Origin: Rhodopirellula baltica SH 1
GTDB lineage: Bacteria; Planctomycetota; Planctomycetia; Pirellulales; Pirellulaceae
NCBI RefSeq assembly: GCF_000196115.1
Contig: NC_005027.1
Coordinates: 4,898,001 to 4,962,000, forward strand
Direction of reading: 5' to 3'
Length of the DNA stretch: 64,000 nt
Below the pieces are notes generated by a model. It was not told the DNA's origin, did no database searches, and was given only the letters and a program-made list of their open reading frames with translations. Each line of letters starts with the position of its first letter. Position 1 is the stretch's first letter. The position numbers were made by a program, and so were the translations under genes. Shown here piece by piece: positions 9,283 to 18,634 of the stretch.

Positions 9283-9516
9283 TTACGCTTTCGTGTCGCT
9301 CAGTGAATCCATTCGAACTGCTTTACACAACAACTTTTTGTCAGCCGCTGAGCGACCACATTTCCGGCAAACGAACTCGGCTGACCGAATTTGTTCCGCC
9401 AACAATGGCAAGGCGGCCGCGAGAGTGGACTTATCCCATTTGCAAATCGACTTCTTGGGCAGTTTCGATTGAGTCAAATTGAAATCAATGATCGTAGGTA
9501 GGAATTTCGCGACCAT
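9283..9516 (-). CDS. Small zinc-ribbon-like protein, 77 aa
   Basis: The 77-residue product is Lys-rich at the start ([13 protein letters not shown]) and has a cysteine pattern [22 protein letters not shown], i.e. CxxC plus a later Cys, which suggests a metal-binding knuckle or half zinc ribbon. Its start ATG lies 32 bases inside the end of the DUF1559 gene and its stop lies 4 bases before the lipoprotein start, so the three could form one transcript with translational coupling. No better ATG exists downstream; a start at an ATT near 9490 cannot be excluded. Function unknown. Support is positional and from the cysteine pattern only. Confidence 0.55.
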   Translation of the reverse strand: MVAKFLPTIIDFNLTQSKLPKKSICKWDKSTLAAALPLLAEQIRSAEFVCRKCGRSAADKKLLCKAVRMDSLSDTKA

Positions 9517-10450
9517 CGATCGACGCGGCCGCGCGGTGAATGTTGATGTCTTGAGTGTACGTCAACATTTTCACCGATCCATCCACCATCGCTGCATTCC
9601 AGCCATGCGGGTGGGCACTTCCAAAGTCGTGACACGACAAACAATTGTCGGGGGTGTCCAATGCCGGTTGCCGGGCCGCGAAACGGACATATGAGTGCGT
9701 GGTTGTCCCGATTCCTGTGTAACCGGCCAGAGGAGCCCGGTCGCCAAAGCAGTCCCCGGTGGTGTATTTCAGCGAATCCATCGCCTTTTCGCCGACCAAA
9801 TACGTGTGACTCAAACCGTCCCAAACTCGTGACAAGCGTGTTCTGCCGCCTAAACGCCAAACCCCGTCGTACTCGCTTTCGATGACTCGATGGTCCGCCT
9901 CGTTGACCGACGCGGGCCCACCGCACATGGCGTAATCCGTTCGTCCTCCGGTCTCTCCGTACCGACTGAGATACGGTTCTAGCAATGGATAAGCATCCGC
10001 GTCACGTCGGGTTGGGCAATGAAAAGTCGCGATCGCCGATTGGACGTGATGCTGCACTCGGTCAGTCGGCGTGATCGTTGTCGCGGCTCCGATCTTCGCC
10101 AGCGGCGGTGCCAAGTCAGCTTGCTCCATCAGCGCCATCGCTTGGACCAACCAATTGCCGCCATTGAACCGAGAGTCGTATTGCCGGCGGCTGTCAAAGT
10201 CGACCAAGAAGGGAGGGACTTCGCCCGAGTAGCCGGGAAGGTCGCGAAACATGGATTCGTAGTTCTGACACGCCAACGCAATTTGACGGATTCGATTGCG
10301 ACACTTGGTCTGGCGAGCCGCCTCACGAACGCTCTGGACCGCCGGCAAAAGCATTGCGATCAGAACGCCAATGATGGCGATCACCACCAACAATTCCACC
10401 AATGTGAATCCGCGACGGTTCACTCCGCCTTGCACAGTCCTCACGGTCAA
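9485..10450 (-). CDS. DUF1559 type II pseudopilin-like protein
   Basis: 321 residues. Textbook prepilin-like start: a charged leader ending NRRG, then [20 protein letters not shown] and the family segment [30 protein letters not shown]. The C-terminus carries the DUF1559 signature VDGSVKML, preceded by [13 protein letters not shown] cluster of four cysteines lies in the middle and C-terminal part (FHCPTRR, AMCGGP, GDCFG, NCLSCHD). It probably heads a three-gene minus-strand unit with the small CxxC protein and the lipoprotein. Processing by prepilin peptidase and a surface location are expected for the family; a specific role is unknown. Confidence 0.92.
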   Translation of the reverse strand: MTVRTVQGGVNRRGFTLVELLVVIAIIGVLIAMLLPAVQSVREAARQTKCRNRIRQIALACQNYESMFRDLPGYSGEVPPFLVDFDSRRQYDSRFNGGNWLVQAMALMEQADLAPPLAKIGAATTITPTDRVQHHVQSAIATFHCPTRRDADAYPLLEPYLSRYGETGGRTDYAMCGGPASVNEADHRVIESEYDGVWRLGGRTRLSRVWDGLSHTYLVGEKAMDSLKYTTGDCFGDRAPLAGYTGIGTTTHSYVRFAARQPALDTPDNCLSCHDFGSAHPHGWNAAMVDGSVKMLTYTQDINIHRAAASIDGREIPTYDH

Positions 10451-10867
10451 ACCTCAATCAATTGGATGGTTTGCGAGTCGTTTATCAACTACTTGGTTGA
10501 CAGCTTTGAGGACCGGAGAGCAAGTTCAAAGGCTTCAAAAATCATCCTCAGTGGAATGAGCCATGATTTGACGGGCGTCATCATCGAATCGCCCCTGTCA
10601 ATTCAGCCCGCAGTCCGAATATGCCGGTTGTGCGAATTTGCACCTGGATAACGGTCACGCGTGTTCGAAGCGTTGATTCCACCCACCGGTGGCGGCTCCG
10701 TGTACAGAAATTCCTGCGGGTTCGTCGATACGCCGGATAGCTGGACAATGTCGCCTGAATTTCGCTCGGATCGGATGCCGAACGAATGCTCCGCGACTCT
10801 TCAGCACGGTCCTCATGGACCTGGGACTTCAAGGATGAACTCCCCTCCGAAACACGCTGGGAATGCG
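10451..10867. other. Divergent intergenic region upstream of the polysaccharide export unit
   Basis: 417 bases between the DUF1559 gene (minus) and the secreted protein gene (plus). The plus frame is open back to 10661, but the extra N-terminal residues are low-quality coding (Pro/Gly/Ser-rich, no signal), so I treat it as leader. Promoters for both directions must be here; I could not pick a convincing pair. Confidence 0.45.
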
Positions 10868-12352
10868 ATGGATCGCAATATGAAGCCACGACATCTGACT
10901 GGTCGAGACCGCGCAGATCGAACCGCCAAGGAACGGTCTCGTCGCGGCTTGCTGGTCCGACGTGTCTCGTTGGCGGTCTTGATTGCGTCGATCTCAGCAT
11001 CGGCCCATGCCGGTGATTTGCCGACGGGACCAAACTCAAAACCCAGCCGAGTTTGGCAACCGCGCCCGTTGGCTCTTCCCCCTACATCTGAAACGGCACC
11101 GGCTTGGAAACCGCCCGCAGCCCAACCAGCCTTGGTTGCCCCTGCTCTTCCTCCGGTCACCATCATCATGAACACGCCGGTGCCGGCGGAAGAACCACCA
11201 ACAATCACGCGACGGCGCAAACTGGACGTGAGCGACAGCGCTACCGCATCGCTCGGACAATCACAGCAAGCGTTCACTCGGCCGATGCCCGCATCCGATC
11301 CGATCAATCACCACGCTCGCACGGCCGATTTGGCGCAATCAGCGGTCAACCAACTTCGAAGCGCACACTTCGCCGCACGCCGAGGCGCGTTTCATTCGGC
11401 CAAAGAGTCCGCGACGCAAACGCTTCGTATCATCGCCTCGCTGCGAGACTCGCAAACCGGAGGCAACCTGCACACGTCGCAGCTCAACGAAGCGATCACC
11501 GCGATACAGGAGTCGACTGACTTCACCGGTCGCTATGGCCCGGTCGATCAAGCCGCCTTGAATCGGTTGGTTGAAGTGCACCAAACACCGGCGCTTCATG
11601 GTGTGGACACATCGTCGTTGACTGCGGAACGTGCGATCGAGGCTTACCTCAATTACGCACGCCAACGCTGGGTCGAAGCCACCATTGGCGGTCCGCTCGC
11701 AGCGGAAGCCACCATGATTTTGGCGGATCTGGAATCAGCCACACTGACACCACAATCCAATTCCGATTTGACCGAATCACGCTCTCGATTACACGCGTCG
11801 GAACTGGCTTTGATGTACCGGCGTGCGGCGGTCGAAATCGGCCCCGACAATCCCCAAGCCACCGCCGAACTGGGACGCAACTTACTCAGCCGATCGATGC
11901 CCGCGATTGCGAAAGAGTTGTTGCTGCTGAGTGTGAAGCAGAAACCAACACGACAAAGCGTTGAAGATCTGATGCGAGCGGCCAGCCAATCAGGCGACGA
12001 TCAATTGGCGGCTGAATGTCAGCAACAACTCGCCTCGACAAACTTGCCCAGCGAACTGCCGGTTCAAGTGATGACGCCGTCGCAATTCGCGAAAACGCAT
12101 CAGCAGTTTGCAGCAACGAATCAACAGGCTGCGCAACAAAATTTCACTCAGTCAAACGTTGCGACCAGACAGGTGCCATCGCACGCTTATCCGCAGACAG
12201 CGTCACGTCCCATGCAGCGGAATTCGATTGACCAAGGCCAGCTGATTGTGCCGGCACCAAATGGTCGTGCGACTCAATCACGAATTGTTGATCCGTCAAT
12301 GCCCACCGCTCCCGCTCGTTCGACAACGCCCCGCAGTGGTCTGTTTTGGTAA
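10868..12352 (+). CDS. Secreted helical protein of the polysaccharide export unit, unknown family
   Basis: About 494 residues from ATG 10868; an ATG at 10835 with AAGG just before it is a possible alternative, and the frame stays open to 10661. I chose 10868 because a twin-arginine-like basic region and hydrophobic stretch (RRGLLVRRVSLAVLIASISASAHA) follow soon after as a signal peptide. A Pro-rich segment comes next, then a long Ala/Leu-rich helical region (about 150-370) with TPR-like pairs such as AALNRLVEVHQTPALHG and ATAELGRNLLSRSMPAIAKELLLLSVKQKP, and a Gln-rich tail. Its stop overlaps the frame of the next gene, encoding a Wza-like protein, which suggests a shared role in surface polysaccharide export. 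No named family recognised. Confidence 0.7.
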   Translation: MDRNMKPRHLTGRDRADRTAKERSRRGLLVRRVSLAVLIASISASAHAGDLPTGPNSKPSRVWQPRPLALPPTSETAPAWKPPAAQPALVAPALPPVTIIMNTPVPAEEPPTITRRRKLDVSDSATASLGQSQQAFTRPMPASDPINHHARTADLAQSAVNQLRSAHFAARRGAFHSAKESATQTLRIIASLRDSQTGGNLHTSQLNEAITAIQESTDFTGRYGPVDQAALNRLVEVHQTPALHGVDTSSLTAERAIEAYLNYARQRWVEATIGGPLAAEATMILADLESATLTPQSNSDLTESRSRLHASELALMYRRAAVEIGPDNPQATAELGRNLLSRSMPAIAKELLLLSVKQKPTRQSVEDLMRAASQSGDDQLAAECQQQLASTNLPSELPVQVMTPSQFAKTHQQFAATNQQAAQQNFTQSNVATRQVPSHAYPQTASRPMQRNSIDQGQLIVPAPNGRATQSRIVDPSMPTAPARSTTPRSGLFW

Positions 12353-12399
12353 TGCAAGCCAGCGCCCTCACCGTCCACCTGATTTCGATGGATCGTCCC

Positions 12400-14637
12400 A
12401 TGAAACCAACTCGTCTTCGATCGGCGTTTCGTCGCGTTTGCTTGGCAACCGGTTTGTTGCTGCCAATGATCTGCGTGGATGTTTTGTCCGTCGTGCCAAC
12501 GCACGCGCAAGAATTGGTCGCGCCGGGACAAGCGACTCCTGAAACCAACGCGCGGCCAACGGTCTTGGGTGGCAACACGGCCAAGTTGCCTGCGCCATCG
12601 TTCGCCATGGACGACCTGCCGGACAATCCACCGGTCAATGAAGACGAACTGCTCGAGGTCAACTCACTGCGGAACTATCGCCAGCGCTTGGAAGAGCACA
12701 ACTTGCGTGCCGAACAAGCCAAACTGGAGGCTCGCGCACGCTTCGAATCACGTTCTCGTGACTTGATCCCCGGCTTGCCATCCAACGCCGCACCCGCCGA
12801 ACCAACTGCGCCACGCAACAACGCGTTGCCCGAATCGATCCCGACTCCGGCACCGGCCAAACCGTCCACACCGCCGCCGGTTCCACCGGCATTGACGCCA
12901 CCGGCATCCCCGCCTCGCACGGTGAAGCCTTCCGTCAACCAGAAAACGGCGGAACAAGAGAAACTACTGGAACTGCCGCCACCGCTTCGCCCTCGTCAAC
13001 CTCAGACGGACCGAACGACACCCGCTCGTCCACAACGCTTGGGAGGCAACGCACCAGCCACGAACAACCAAGAGTTGCCTGAGTTTCGGCCGGTTCCAAA
13101 TCGCGAACGAACTCAAACACCCAAATCGAGCGAACAATCCAAACGTCTCAATGCGTTGAAGGACGAGGACACCGCGGTCGAATCAGCCAGCGATCTTGAA
13201 GCACCGCGCACCTCGCCTGCGCCGAAAGCTCGTTCGACTCAATCAACCAAACCGACAACTCCTCCGGCGAAACGCGCCGTCGATACGGAGCCGCCAAGAC
13301 GTGAAGCGGATCCCAAGAAGCCAGCGGATGATCCATCGGCAACTCGTTCACGTTCGGTGATCGATACCGAAACGATGGATTCGCGACAACACTCGACGAA
13401 CTCCAACCGCAGTGGATCTGCTTCGAGTCAGAACATGGGCACGCCCACATGGCCGGACTTGATGCAAGACGAAGTCACGCGTTGGCCATTGCCTGCCTCG
13501 TTCGCATCCCACGGTGGAGGTCCACTTTCGGGCCATCCCAGCTCAATCACGTGCTCAACTTGTGGCGGATGCGTCGACCGCAGTGGTGTTGGGGTGGAAC
13601 GGTTGAGCAAGACGCTCGGCGTTTGCACCGGCACTCGTCCCGCCTGCCAGTGCTGGCGTTGTCCTCAAAGCATGCCGTTCAACCTGTACGGCCCTGGCAA
13701 CTACGTCGGACCAGCACGTACAGCACCGATGCACGAATGCCGATTGCGTGGCGGAGACCAAGTTCAGTTGACGTTCCTGATCAAAACCGTGCGTTCGGTC
13801 GGTGCCTACCGCTTGGTTGTCGGTGATGAACTGCTGATCGAATCCGAAGCGGATGAAAAGCTGACTCGAGGAACGCTCGAACGCGGTTTGGAAATCCAAC
13901 CCGACGGAACGATCACGCTGCGTTTCATCGGCCAGATTCACGCCGCCGGCCAAACCATCGATCAGCTTCGCGAATTGTTGAACGAACGCTACAAGGAGTA
14001 CTACCCCGATCCGTCGATCGATGTGACTCCTGTCGCGACCGGCAACATCGCCCGACAAATTCGCGAGGCCATCAGCGGTTCCGAAGGGTTCAACCCTCAA
14101 CAAACCGTGCAAACGATCACGCCCGAAGGCACGCTCCGGCTGCCTCGTTTAGGAGCCGTTCCTGCACAAGGCCTGACGCTGAGCGAACTCAAACGCGAAA
14201 TCATCCTGCGATACGATTCGATGTCGGCTGGCTTGGATGTCGAAGTCGTCCTCGAGCAACAGGCTCCCCACTACGTTTATGTTCTGGGTGAAGTCACCAC
14301 GCCGGGCCGATTCGAAATCGACGCACCGACAACCGTGCTGGGCGGAATTGCGTTGGGCGGTGGCTATGTCCCCGGGGCAAACCTGCGTCAGGTCGTGATT
14401 TTCCGTCGCGGTCCGAACTGGGAATTGCTGTCCACGATGCTGGACCTGCGAGGTGCCATCATGGGCAAGGATTCTCGTCCAATCGACGAAATCTGGTTGC
14501 AGGACGGCGACGTGGTCATCATCCCCCCCAGCCCGATTCGGTTGTTTGACCGGTTCGTCAGCCAGGTCTTCACCGAGGGCGTCTATGGAATCGTGCCCTT
14601 CAGCGGGTTTGGGTTCTCGTTTGGTGACGGCAACTGA
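12400..14637 (+). CDS. Wza-like outer-membrane polysaccharide export protein
   Basis: About 745 residues from ATG 12400, chosen because the signal peptide (MKPTRLRSAFRRVCLATGLLL ... VVPTHAQ) starts there; the frame runs back to 12346, overlapping the gene before by 7 bases. After the signal comes about 330 residues of Pro/Thr/Arg-rich low-complexity linker, then a cysteine-rich knot (bases 13550-13680: CSTCGGC ... CTGTRPACQCWRC). The C-terminal ~290 residues are the conserved part: a polysaccharide-export domain (VVGDELLIESEADEKLTRGTLERG ... ITLRFIGQIHAAGQT) and SLBB-type beta-grasp regions (HYVYVLGEVTTPGRFE, LQDGDVVIIPPSPI). It should form the outer-membrane exit of a capsule or EPS exporter. 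Linker and Cys knot are unusual against the ~380-residue Wza. Confidence 0.85.
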   Translation: MKPTRLRSAFRRVCLATGLLLPMICVDVLSVVPTHAQELVAPGQATPETNARPTVLGGNTAKLPAPSFAMDDLPDNPPVNEDELLEVNSLRNYRQRLEEHNLRAEQAKLEARARFESRSRDLIPGLPSNAAPAEPTAPRNNALPESIPTPAPAKPSTPPPVPPALTPPASPPRTVKPSVNQKTAEQEKLLELPPPLRPRQPQTDRTTPARPQRLGGNAPATNNQELPEFRPVPNRERTQTPKSSEQSKRLNALKDEDTAVESASDLEAPRTSPAPKARSTQSTKPTTPPAKRAVDTEPPRREADPKKPADDPSATRSRSVIDTETMDSRQHSTNSNRSGSASSQNMGTPTWPDLMQDEVTRWPLPASFASHGGGPLSGHPSSITCSTCGGCVDRSGVGVERLSKTLGVCTGTRPACQCWRCPQSMPFNLYGPGNYVGPARTAPMHECRLRGGDQVQLTFLIKTVRSVGAYRLVVGDELLIESEADEKLTRGTLERGLEIQPDGTITLRFIGQIHAAGQTIDQLRELLNERYKEYYPDPSIDVTPVATGNIARQIREAISGSEGFNPQQTVQTITPEGTLRLPRLGAVPAQGLTLSELKREIILRYDSMSAGLDVEVVLEQQAPHYVYVLGEVTTPGRFEIDAPTTVLGGIALGGGYVPGANLRQVVIFRRGPNWELLSTMLDLRGAIMGKDSRPIDEIWLQDGDVVIIPPSPIRLFDRFVSQVFTEGVYGIVPFSGFGFSFGDGN

Positions 14638-14718
14638 TCGGTTTTCGAAAGTTGCTCCGGCGACTATTCTTTCGGGTACTCCACTCGGAACACTTTCAAC
14701 CGATTCCAGAGCCCTCTG

Positions 14719-16002
14719 ATGCACTATCAACCATTGCCGTTCGATCGCGACTTGATCGACCGAATCATCGAAGATCACCCCACGCCATTCGTCCTGTATC
14801 ACGAAGATGGGATCCGCGCGCGGGCTCGTGAATTGACCGATGCGTTTGCCTGGAACGAAGGGTTTCAGCAGTATTTCGCTGTCAAAGCCACCCCGAACCC
14901 GCACATCGTCGCGATGATGGCCGAGGAAGGCGGTGGGGCAGATTGCAGCAGCGTGGCCGAGTTGATCACCTGCGAACGATTGGGCATCACCGGCCAAGAC
15001 GTGATGTTCACGTCCAACAACACCACGATGGAAGAGTTTGAGATCGCCAACAAACTCGGCGCGATCATCAATCTCGATACCCCGCACCACATTGACCAAA
15101 TTGCTCAATTGAGCCCGTTGCCAGAAATGGTTTCGTTCCGATTCAATCCCGGACCGGAACGCCAGGGCAATGTGATCATCGGCGATCCCAAAGAAGCCAA
15201 GTTCGGTAGCACTCGCGAGCAACTCATGGATGGCTATCGCCGCTGTGCCGAACTCGGCATTTCGCGATTCGGTTTGCACGCGATGGTGGTCAGCAATGAA
15301 CTGAACATCGAAGCGTTGTTGCAAACCGCCGAAATGTTGTTTGAGCTCGCCGCCGAAATTCATCGCGAAACGGGCATCTCGGTCGAGTGCATCAACCTGG
15401 GTGGCGGGATCGGCGTGCCTTACCAGCCCGGCCAAGAACCTGTCGACTTGCCAGCGTTTGGCGATGGTGTTCGCAAGCTTTACGAATCGATTTTGGTTCC
15501 TGCTGGAATCGCTCCTGTGCGAATCCTGATGGAAAACGGTCGTGCGATGACCGGACCGTTTGGTTATCTGATCACCAAAGTCATCAATCAAAAATCGTCC
15601 TACAAAGACTACGTCGGCGTGGACGCTTGCATGAGCAACCTGATGCGTCCGGGCATGTACGGGGCTTACCATCACATCACCGTGATGGGCAAAGAGGACC
15701 AACCCGCTGATCGCACCGTCGACATTGTCGGATCGCTTTGCGAGAACAACGATAAATTCGCGATCGATCGCAAAATGCCCGCGACAGAAGTCGGTGACAT
15801 CGCGGTCATTCACGATGCCGGCGCTCACGGCCACAGCATGGGGTTCCAATACAACGGACGTCTTCGTTCCGCCGAGATCGTGTTCAACGACGCGGGTGAG
15901 TTCCGAGCGATCCGTCGCGCTGAAACCTTCGACGATTACTTCTGCACCGTCGACTTTGATTCCGTGAAAGTCGATCGCAAACAGTCAGCCACCGTTGGCT
16001 AA
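14719..16002 (+). CDS. lysA: Diaminopimelate decarboxylase
   Basis: 427 residues, normal for the family. A fold-type III PLP enzyme that makes L-lysine from meso-diaminopimelate. Seen: the PLP lysine in YFAVK56ATPNP, the specificity and phosphate region GGGADCSSVAEL, the Gly-rich loop CINLGGGIGVPY, the acceptor region ILMENGRAMTGPFG, the second active-site segment VDACMSNLMRPGMYGAYH (Cys at the place of the catalytic cysteine) and a C-terminal HDAGAHGHSMGFQYNGR. The sequence differs in detail from the Escherichia LysA, so a related PLP decarboxylase is a remote alternative. It follows the Wza-like gene by 81 bases on the same strand and precedes a ferredoxin gene. Confidence 0.9.
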   Translation: MHYQPLPFDRDLIDRIIEDHPTPFVLYHEDGIRARARELTDAFAWNEGFQQYFAVKATPNPHIVAMMAEEGGGADCSSVAELITCERLGITGQDVMFTSNNTTMEEFEIANKLGAIINLDTPHHIDQIAQLSPLPEMVSFRFNPGPERQGNVIIGDPKEAKFGSTREQLMDGYRRCAELGISRFGLHAMVVSNELNIEALLQTAEMLFELAAEIHRETGISVECINLGGGIGVPYQPGQEPVDLPAFGDGVRKLYESILVPAGIAPVRILMENGRAMTGPFGYLITKVINQKSSYKDYVGVDACMSNLMRPGMYGAYHHITVMGKEDQPADRTVDIVGSLCENNDKFAIDRKMPATEVGDIAVIHDAGAHGHSMGFQYNGRLRSAEIVFNDAGEFRAIRRAETFDDYFCTVDFDSVKVDRKQSATVG

Positions 16003-16074
16003 CCAACCGTTCGTCCGCCGGGCTTCTCAGCCCGGCGATTGATGTCTTTCCCCACCACTTCCAATCGAGTCTCC

Positions 16075-16437
16075 ATGCCTAAGCTCACCGTCGAAAACGT
16101 TGGTACCTTTGATGTCCCCGCTGGCAAACGTTTGGTCAAAGCGTTGGTCGAAGAAGCTGGCACGGATCAGTTGCACGCGTGCGGTGGCGTTTCCAGGTGC
16201 ACGACGTGCCGAGTGGAATTCGTGGAAGGGGAACCGGAACAGATCACTGCCGCCGAAAAAGAAACCCTTCGCGTTCGCGAAGTGACCGAGCCCGGTGTTC
16301 GGCTCAGTTGCCAAATCAATTGCGACCACGACATGACCGTTCGCGTGATCAGCCGACTCGAAGGCAGCGGCCGCAAAGACCAAGGCGGCGCGGTCGCCGA
16401 CGAGATCCAACCTGCTCCCGAGTGGACGACCAAGTAG
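16075..16437 (+). CDS. 2Fe-2S ferredoxin
   Basis: 120 residues from ATG 16075; the frame runs back to 16039 but the beta-grasp fold begins at MPKLTVENVGTF. The iron-sulfur ligands are ACGGVSRCTTCRV (Cys-x5-Cys-x2-Cys) and a fourth in RLSCQINC, the adrenodoxin/Isc-type spacing. The C-terminal ~25 residues are polar and probably flexible. It carries electrons in the cytoplasm; the partner reductase is not in the neighbourhood. It lies 72 bases after lysA on the same strand. The cluster-binding family is certain; the electron partner is unknown. Confidence 0.92.
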   Translation: MPKLTVENVGTFDVPAGKRLVKALVEEAGTDQLHACGGVSRCTTCRVEFVEGEPEQITAAEKETLRVREVTEPGVRLSCQINCDHDMTVRVISRLEGSGRKDQGGAVADEIQPAPEWTTK

Positions 16438-16454
16438 TCCGCTCAACAGTGGCA

Positions 16455-16612
16455 TAGGCCTCTGCCTGTGATTTTGTAACCCACAGGCAACGAAGCCTAT
16501 CGGGCTGTTGATTTAATGAGCCGTACCGCGTTAGCGGCGGTTAGTCAGACACCAACCGGGGCTAACGCCCATCGGCTAATTGTTGTCACTCGGTATACGA
16601 CTAAATCAACAG
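16455..16612. repeat. Palindromic repeat element between convergent genes
   Basis: Two hairpins in a 193-base gap. First, TAGGC and TGCCTGTG (16455-16470) pair with CACAGGCA and GCCTA (16482-16499). Second, CTGTTGATTTA (16505-16515) pairs exactly with TAAATCAACAG (16602-16612), enclosing GCGTTAGC (16528-16535) and GCTAACGC (16561-16568), also an exact match. This nested layout looks like a small non-autonomous (MITE- or REP-like) element; it may also end transcription from both sides. Copy number elsewhere in the genome cannot be judged from here. Confidence 0.6.
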
Positions 16613-16630
16613 GCTGCTGTGCCACAGACG

Positions 16631-18001
16631 CTAGCGAGCTTGTGGCGGGATGATGTCCGCGAAGGAGTCGATCTTGGCTTGTAGCTTGCTTCGGACCGCC
16701 TTTTGATCGTCGGTCAAGGATTGCAACGGAGCCTTTTCGTTGCGATCCATCTCAACGTCGAAGAACGAGCCATCGCCATACAGTTTGTAGCGTTGGTTGC
16801 GAGCAAATTCGCGAGCCTTCTTGGGACGTCCGTTTCGTTCATACCACATGAACATCGATTCGCGTCCCTGTCCCTCAGTGCCACCCAGCACCGGCAGAAA
16901 GCTCTGGCCATCGATTGGCAATTTCGCGGGAACTTCAGCACCCGCGACCTCACACATCGTCGGCAGAAAATCACTGAAATCGATGATTTGTGAGGTCACG
17001 CGTCCCGGCTGGATCACGCTTGGCCACTTGGCGATGCAAGTCACATGGTTGCCCGCGTCGACCATCTCGCCTTTTGCACCGACGACTTCGCCAAACCGCG
17101 TCTGGGTGACGATCGGTTTGTCGGTGCCATTGTCACCGGTGAAAATCAGCAACGTGTTTTCGCGAATTCCGAGCTCGCCCAACTTGCGATCGATGCGGCC
17201 GACGATCTTGTCCACGTAAGCCACCATGTCGCCGAAGTGTTCCGGTTGGCCTTTGTAAGTCTTCGAGCCGTGTGAAGTCGGATCCCAGTCTTCCGAATCA
17301 GGCGTGGGACAGAACGGACAATGAACCAGCGCCATGGGGTAATACGCCAGGAACGGCTGGTCACGATTCGTTTCCATGAAGTCGCAAAGGAAGTAAGCGA
17401 ATAGGTCGGAAGAGAACTCGCCTTCGTCGTAGTTCTCTTCTGTTCCATTTCGCTCGAGTCGCGGGTTGGGATAGCGGGTGTCCCGTTTCTGACTGTCCAT
17501 TCGTCCGCGAGTGTGTTGCCACAACAGCGACTCTTCGAATCCAAAGTGCTGTGGTGAATCCAGTTCGCTTCCCAGTTGCCACTTGCCCGCGATGCAGGTC
17601 CGGTATCCAGCGGATTTCAACAGATGAGCGAACGTGGTTTGTTTTCGGTCGAGCGTTCCAAACTTCACATAATTTCGCTTGTTGGTCATGCCGGTCATCA
17701 GCTTGACTCGCGACGGTGTGCAAATGGGCTGGGAGTAACAATGTTCGAACCGCAGGCCTTCGTTGGCGATCCGGTCGATGTTGGGCGTTTGATAGTCGAG
17801 CGCACCGTTGGCACCGATGCATTCAAACCCCATGTCATCCGCCATGATCAACACGATGTTGGGTCGGTCACTCGAGCGTTGCGGGGCGGGGTCTTGGGCC
17901 GCAACCGCCGCGACGAAGACCAAAGAGCAAATCCAGACGGCAAGCGTGGCCGATACGGTTCGCTTGAGCATCAGGTATTGTGAATCAGTGTTTTCGCTCA
18001 T
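16631..18001 (-). CDS. Secreted sulfatase (formylglycine-dependent)
   Basis: 456 residues with a signal peptide (hydrophobic stretch 17-35, cut near AVAAQ); a start at Met11 is also possible. It hydrolyses sulfate esters. Seen: the metal-binding start PNIVLIMADDMG (D55, D56), the formylglycine motif C94-TPSR in QPICTPSRVKLMTG, GKWQLG for the second signature, and FTGDNGTDKP for the distal metal ligands. Cys94 would be converted to formylglycine by a sulfatase-modifying enzyme, which is not in the window. Marine planctomycetes carry many such enzymes for algal sulfated polysaccharides. It probably forms a unit with the small membrane protein gene 21 bases upstream. Substrate unknown. Confidence 0.93.
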   Translation of the reverse strand: MSENTDSQYLMLKRTVSATLAVWICSLVFVAAVAAQDPAPQRSSDRPNIVLIMADDMGFECIGANGALDYQTPNIDRIANEGLRFEHCYSQPICTPSRVKLMTGMTNKRNYVKFGTLDRKQTTFAHLLKSAGYRTCIAGKWQLGSELDSPQHFGFEESLLWQHTRGRMDSQKRDTRYPNPRLERNGTEENYDEGEFSSDLFAYFLCDFMETNRDQPFLAYYPMALVHCPFCPTPDSEDWDPTSHGSKTYKGQPEHFGDMVAYVDKIVGRIDRKLGELGIRENTLLIFTGDNGTDKPIVTQTRFGEVVGAKGEMVDAGNHVTCIAKWPSVIQPGRVTSQIIDFSDFLPTMCEVAGAEVPAKLPIDGQSFLPVLGGTEGQGRESMFMWYERNGRPKKAREFARNQRYKLYGDGSFFDVEMDRNEKAPLQSLTDDQKAVRSKLQAKIDSFADIIPPQAR

Positions 18002-18022
18002 CGGTTGCTGCTCGGTTGGAGG

Positions 18023-18481
18023 TCACTTGCTTCGAAAGATTCGCATCACACCGGTCAAAAGTGCCAGTCCGCCGAGTGCAGGCGCGATGGCCAGCAGCAA
18101 CCGAGGCTGGGCGGCAACCACGACGATGCCGATCACGCCTGCGACCGCCAATCCAGGCGGCAGCCATCGAGCGGGTCGCTTCAACGAGTCCCAGGCCAGC
18201 CACAACGCTCCCAGGACCAATCCGACACGCAGCAGCGCCGCGGTGACAAAGGCATGAGTCGACGCCGAGCCGAGGGTTTCTTCGCCGATACCCGCAAAAT
18301 AGAACACTCCCCCCAAACAAAGCATGATGCCCGAAAGGATTCCAATGGCATTTCGCCGCCAGGATCGCTCGGGTGTCGAAGCGGAAGTGTCCACCGGTTC
18401 ACGTTTTTTCCCGCTCTCTTCACGCGAAGTTTCTACCGCTGCGGCGATTATCTTCAGTGCGATGCGTGAATAGTTTGGCAT
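18023..18481 (-). CDS. Small integral membrane protein, unknown family
   Basis: 152 residues from ATG 18481 (MPNYSRIALKI); the frame extends to 18592 but the extra part is poor coding. After a polar N-terminal tail of about 55 residues there are four hydrophobic segments, roughly at AIGILSGIMLCLGGVFYFAG, FVTAALLRVGLVLGALWLAW, LPPGLAVAGVIGIVVVAA and LLLAIAPALGGLALLTGVM, so a four-helix inner-membrane protein is likely. I recognise no family. It sits 21 bases upstream of the sulfatase gene on the same strand and may be co-transcribed with it, though nothing links the two by function. Confidence 0.65.
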   Translation of the reverse strand: MPNYSRIALKIIAAAVETSREESGKKREPVDTSASTPERSWRRNAIGILSGIMLCLGGVFYFAGIGEETLGSASTHAFVTAALLRVGLVLGALWLAWDSLKRPARWLPPGLAVAGVIGIVVVAAQPRLLLAIAPALGGLALLTGVMRIFRSK

Positions 18482-18634
18482 GGCCACTCTGGGCGGGATT
18501 CTCGGAGGAAAGCAATTCCTGGAGTATACTGACAATCCGCTGAAGGTGCCCCGGCAAACCGTTGTTGGCATCTCGGCATCGCCAATGTCCAACCTGAATC
18601 AGCTCCCCACCTCCCACAAAACTCAATCCATCGA

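Noticed and set aside
14149-15849. 566-codon open frame on the minus strand over lysA
   Set aside because: It is the antisense shadow of a well-supported lysA; composition (Asp, His, Val, Phe rich) is typical of such shadows and shows no domain.
18482-18634. TATACT at 18525-18530 as promoter of the DUF1080 gene
   Set aside because: No -35 element at a normal distance; too weak to list as a feature.
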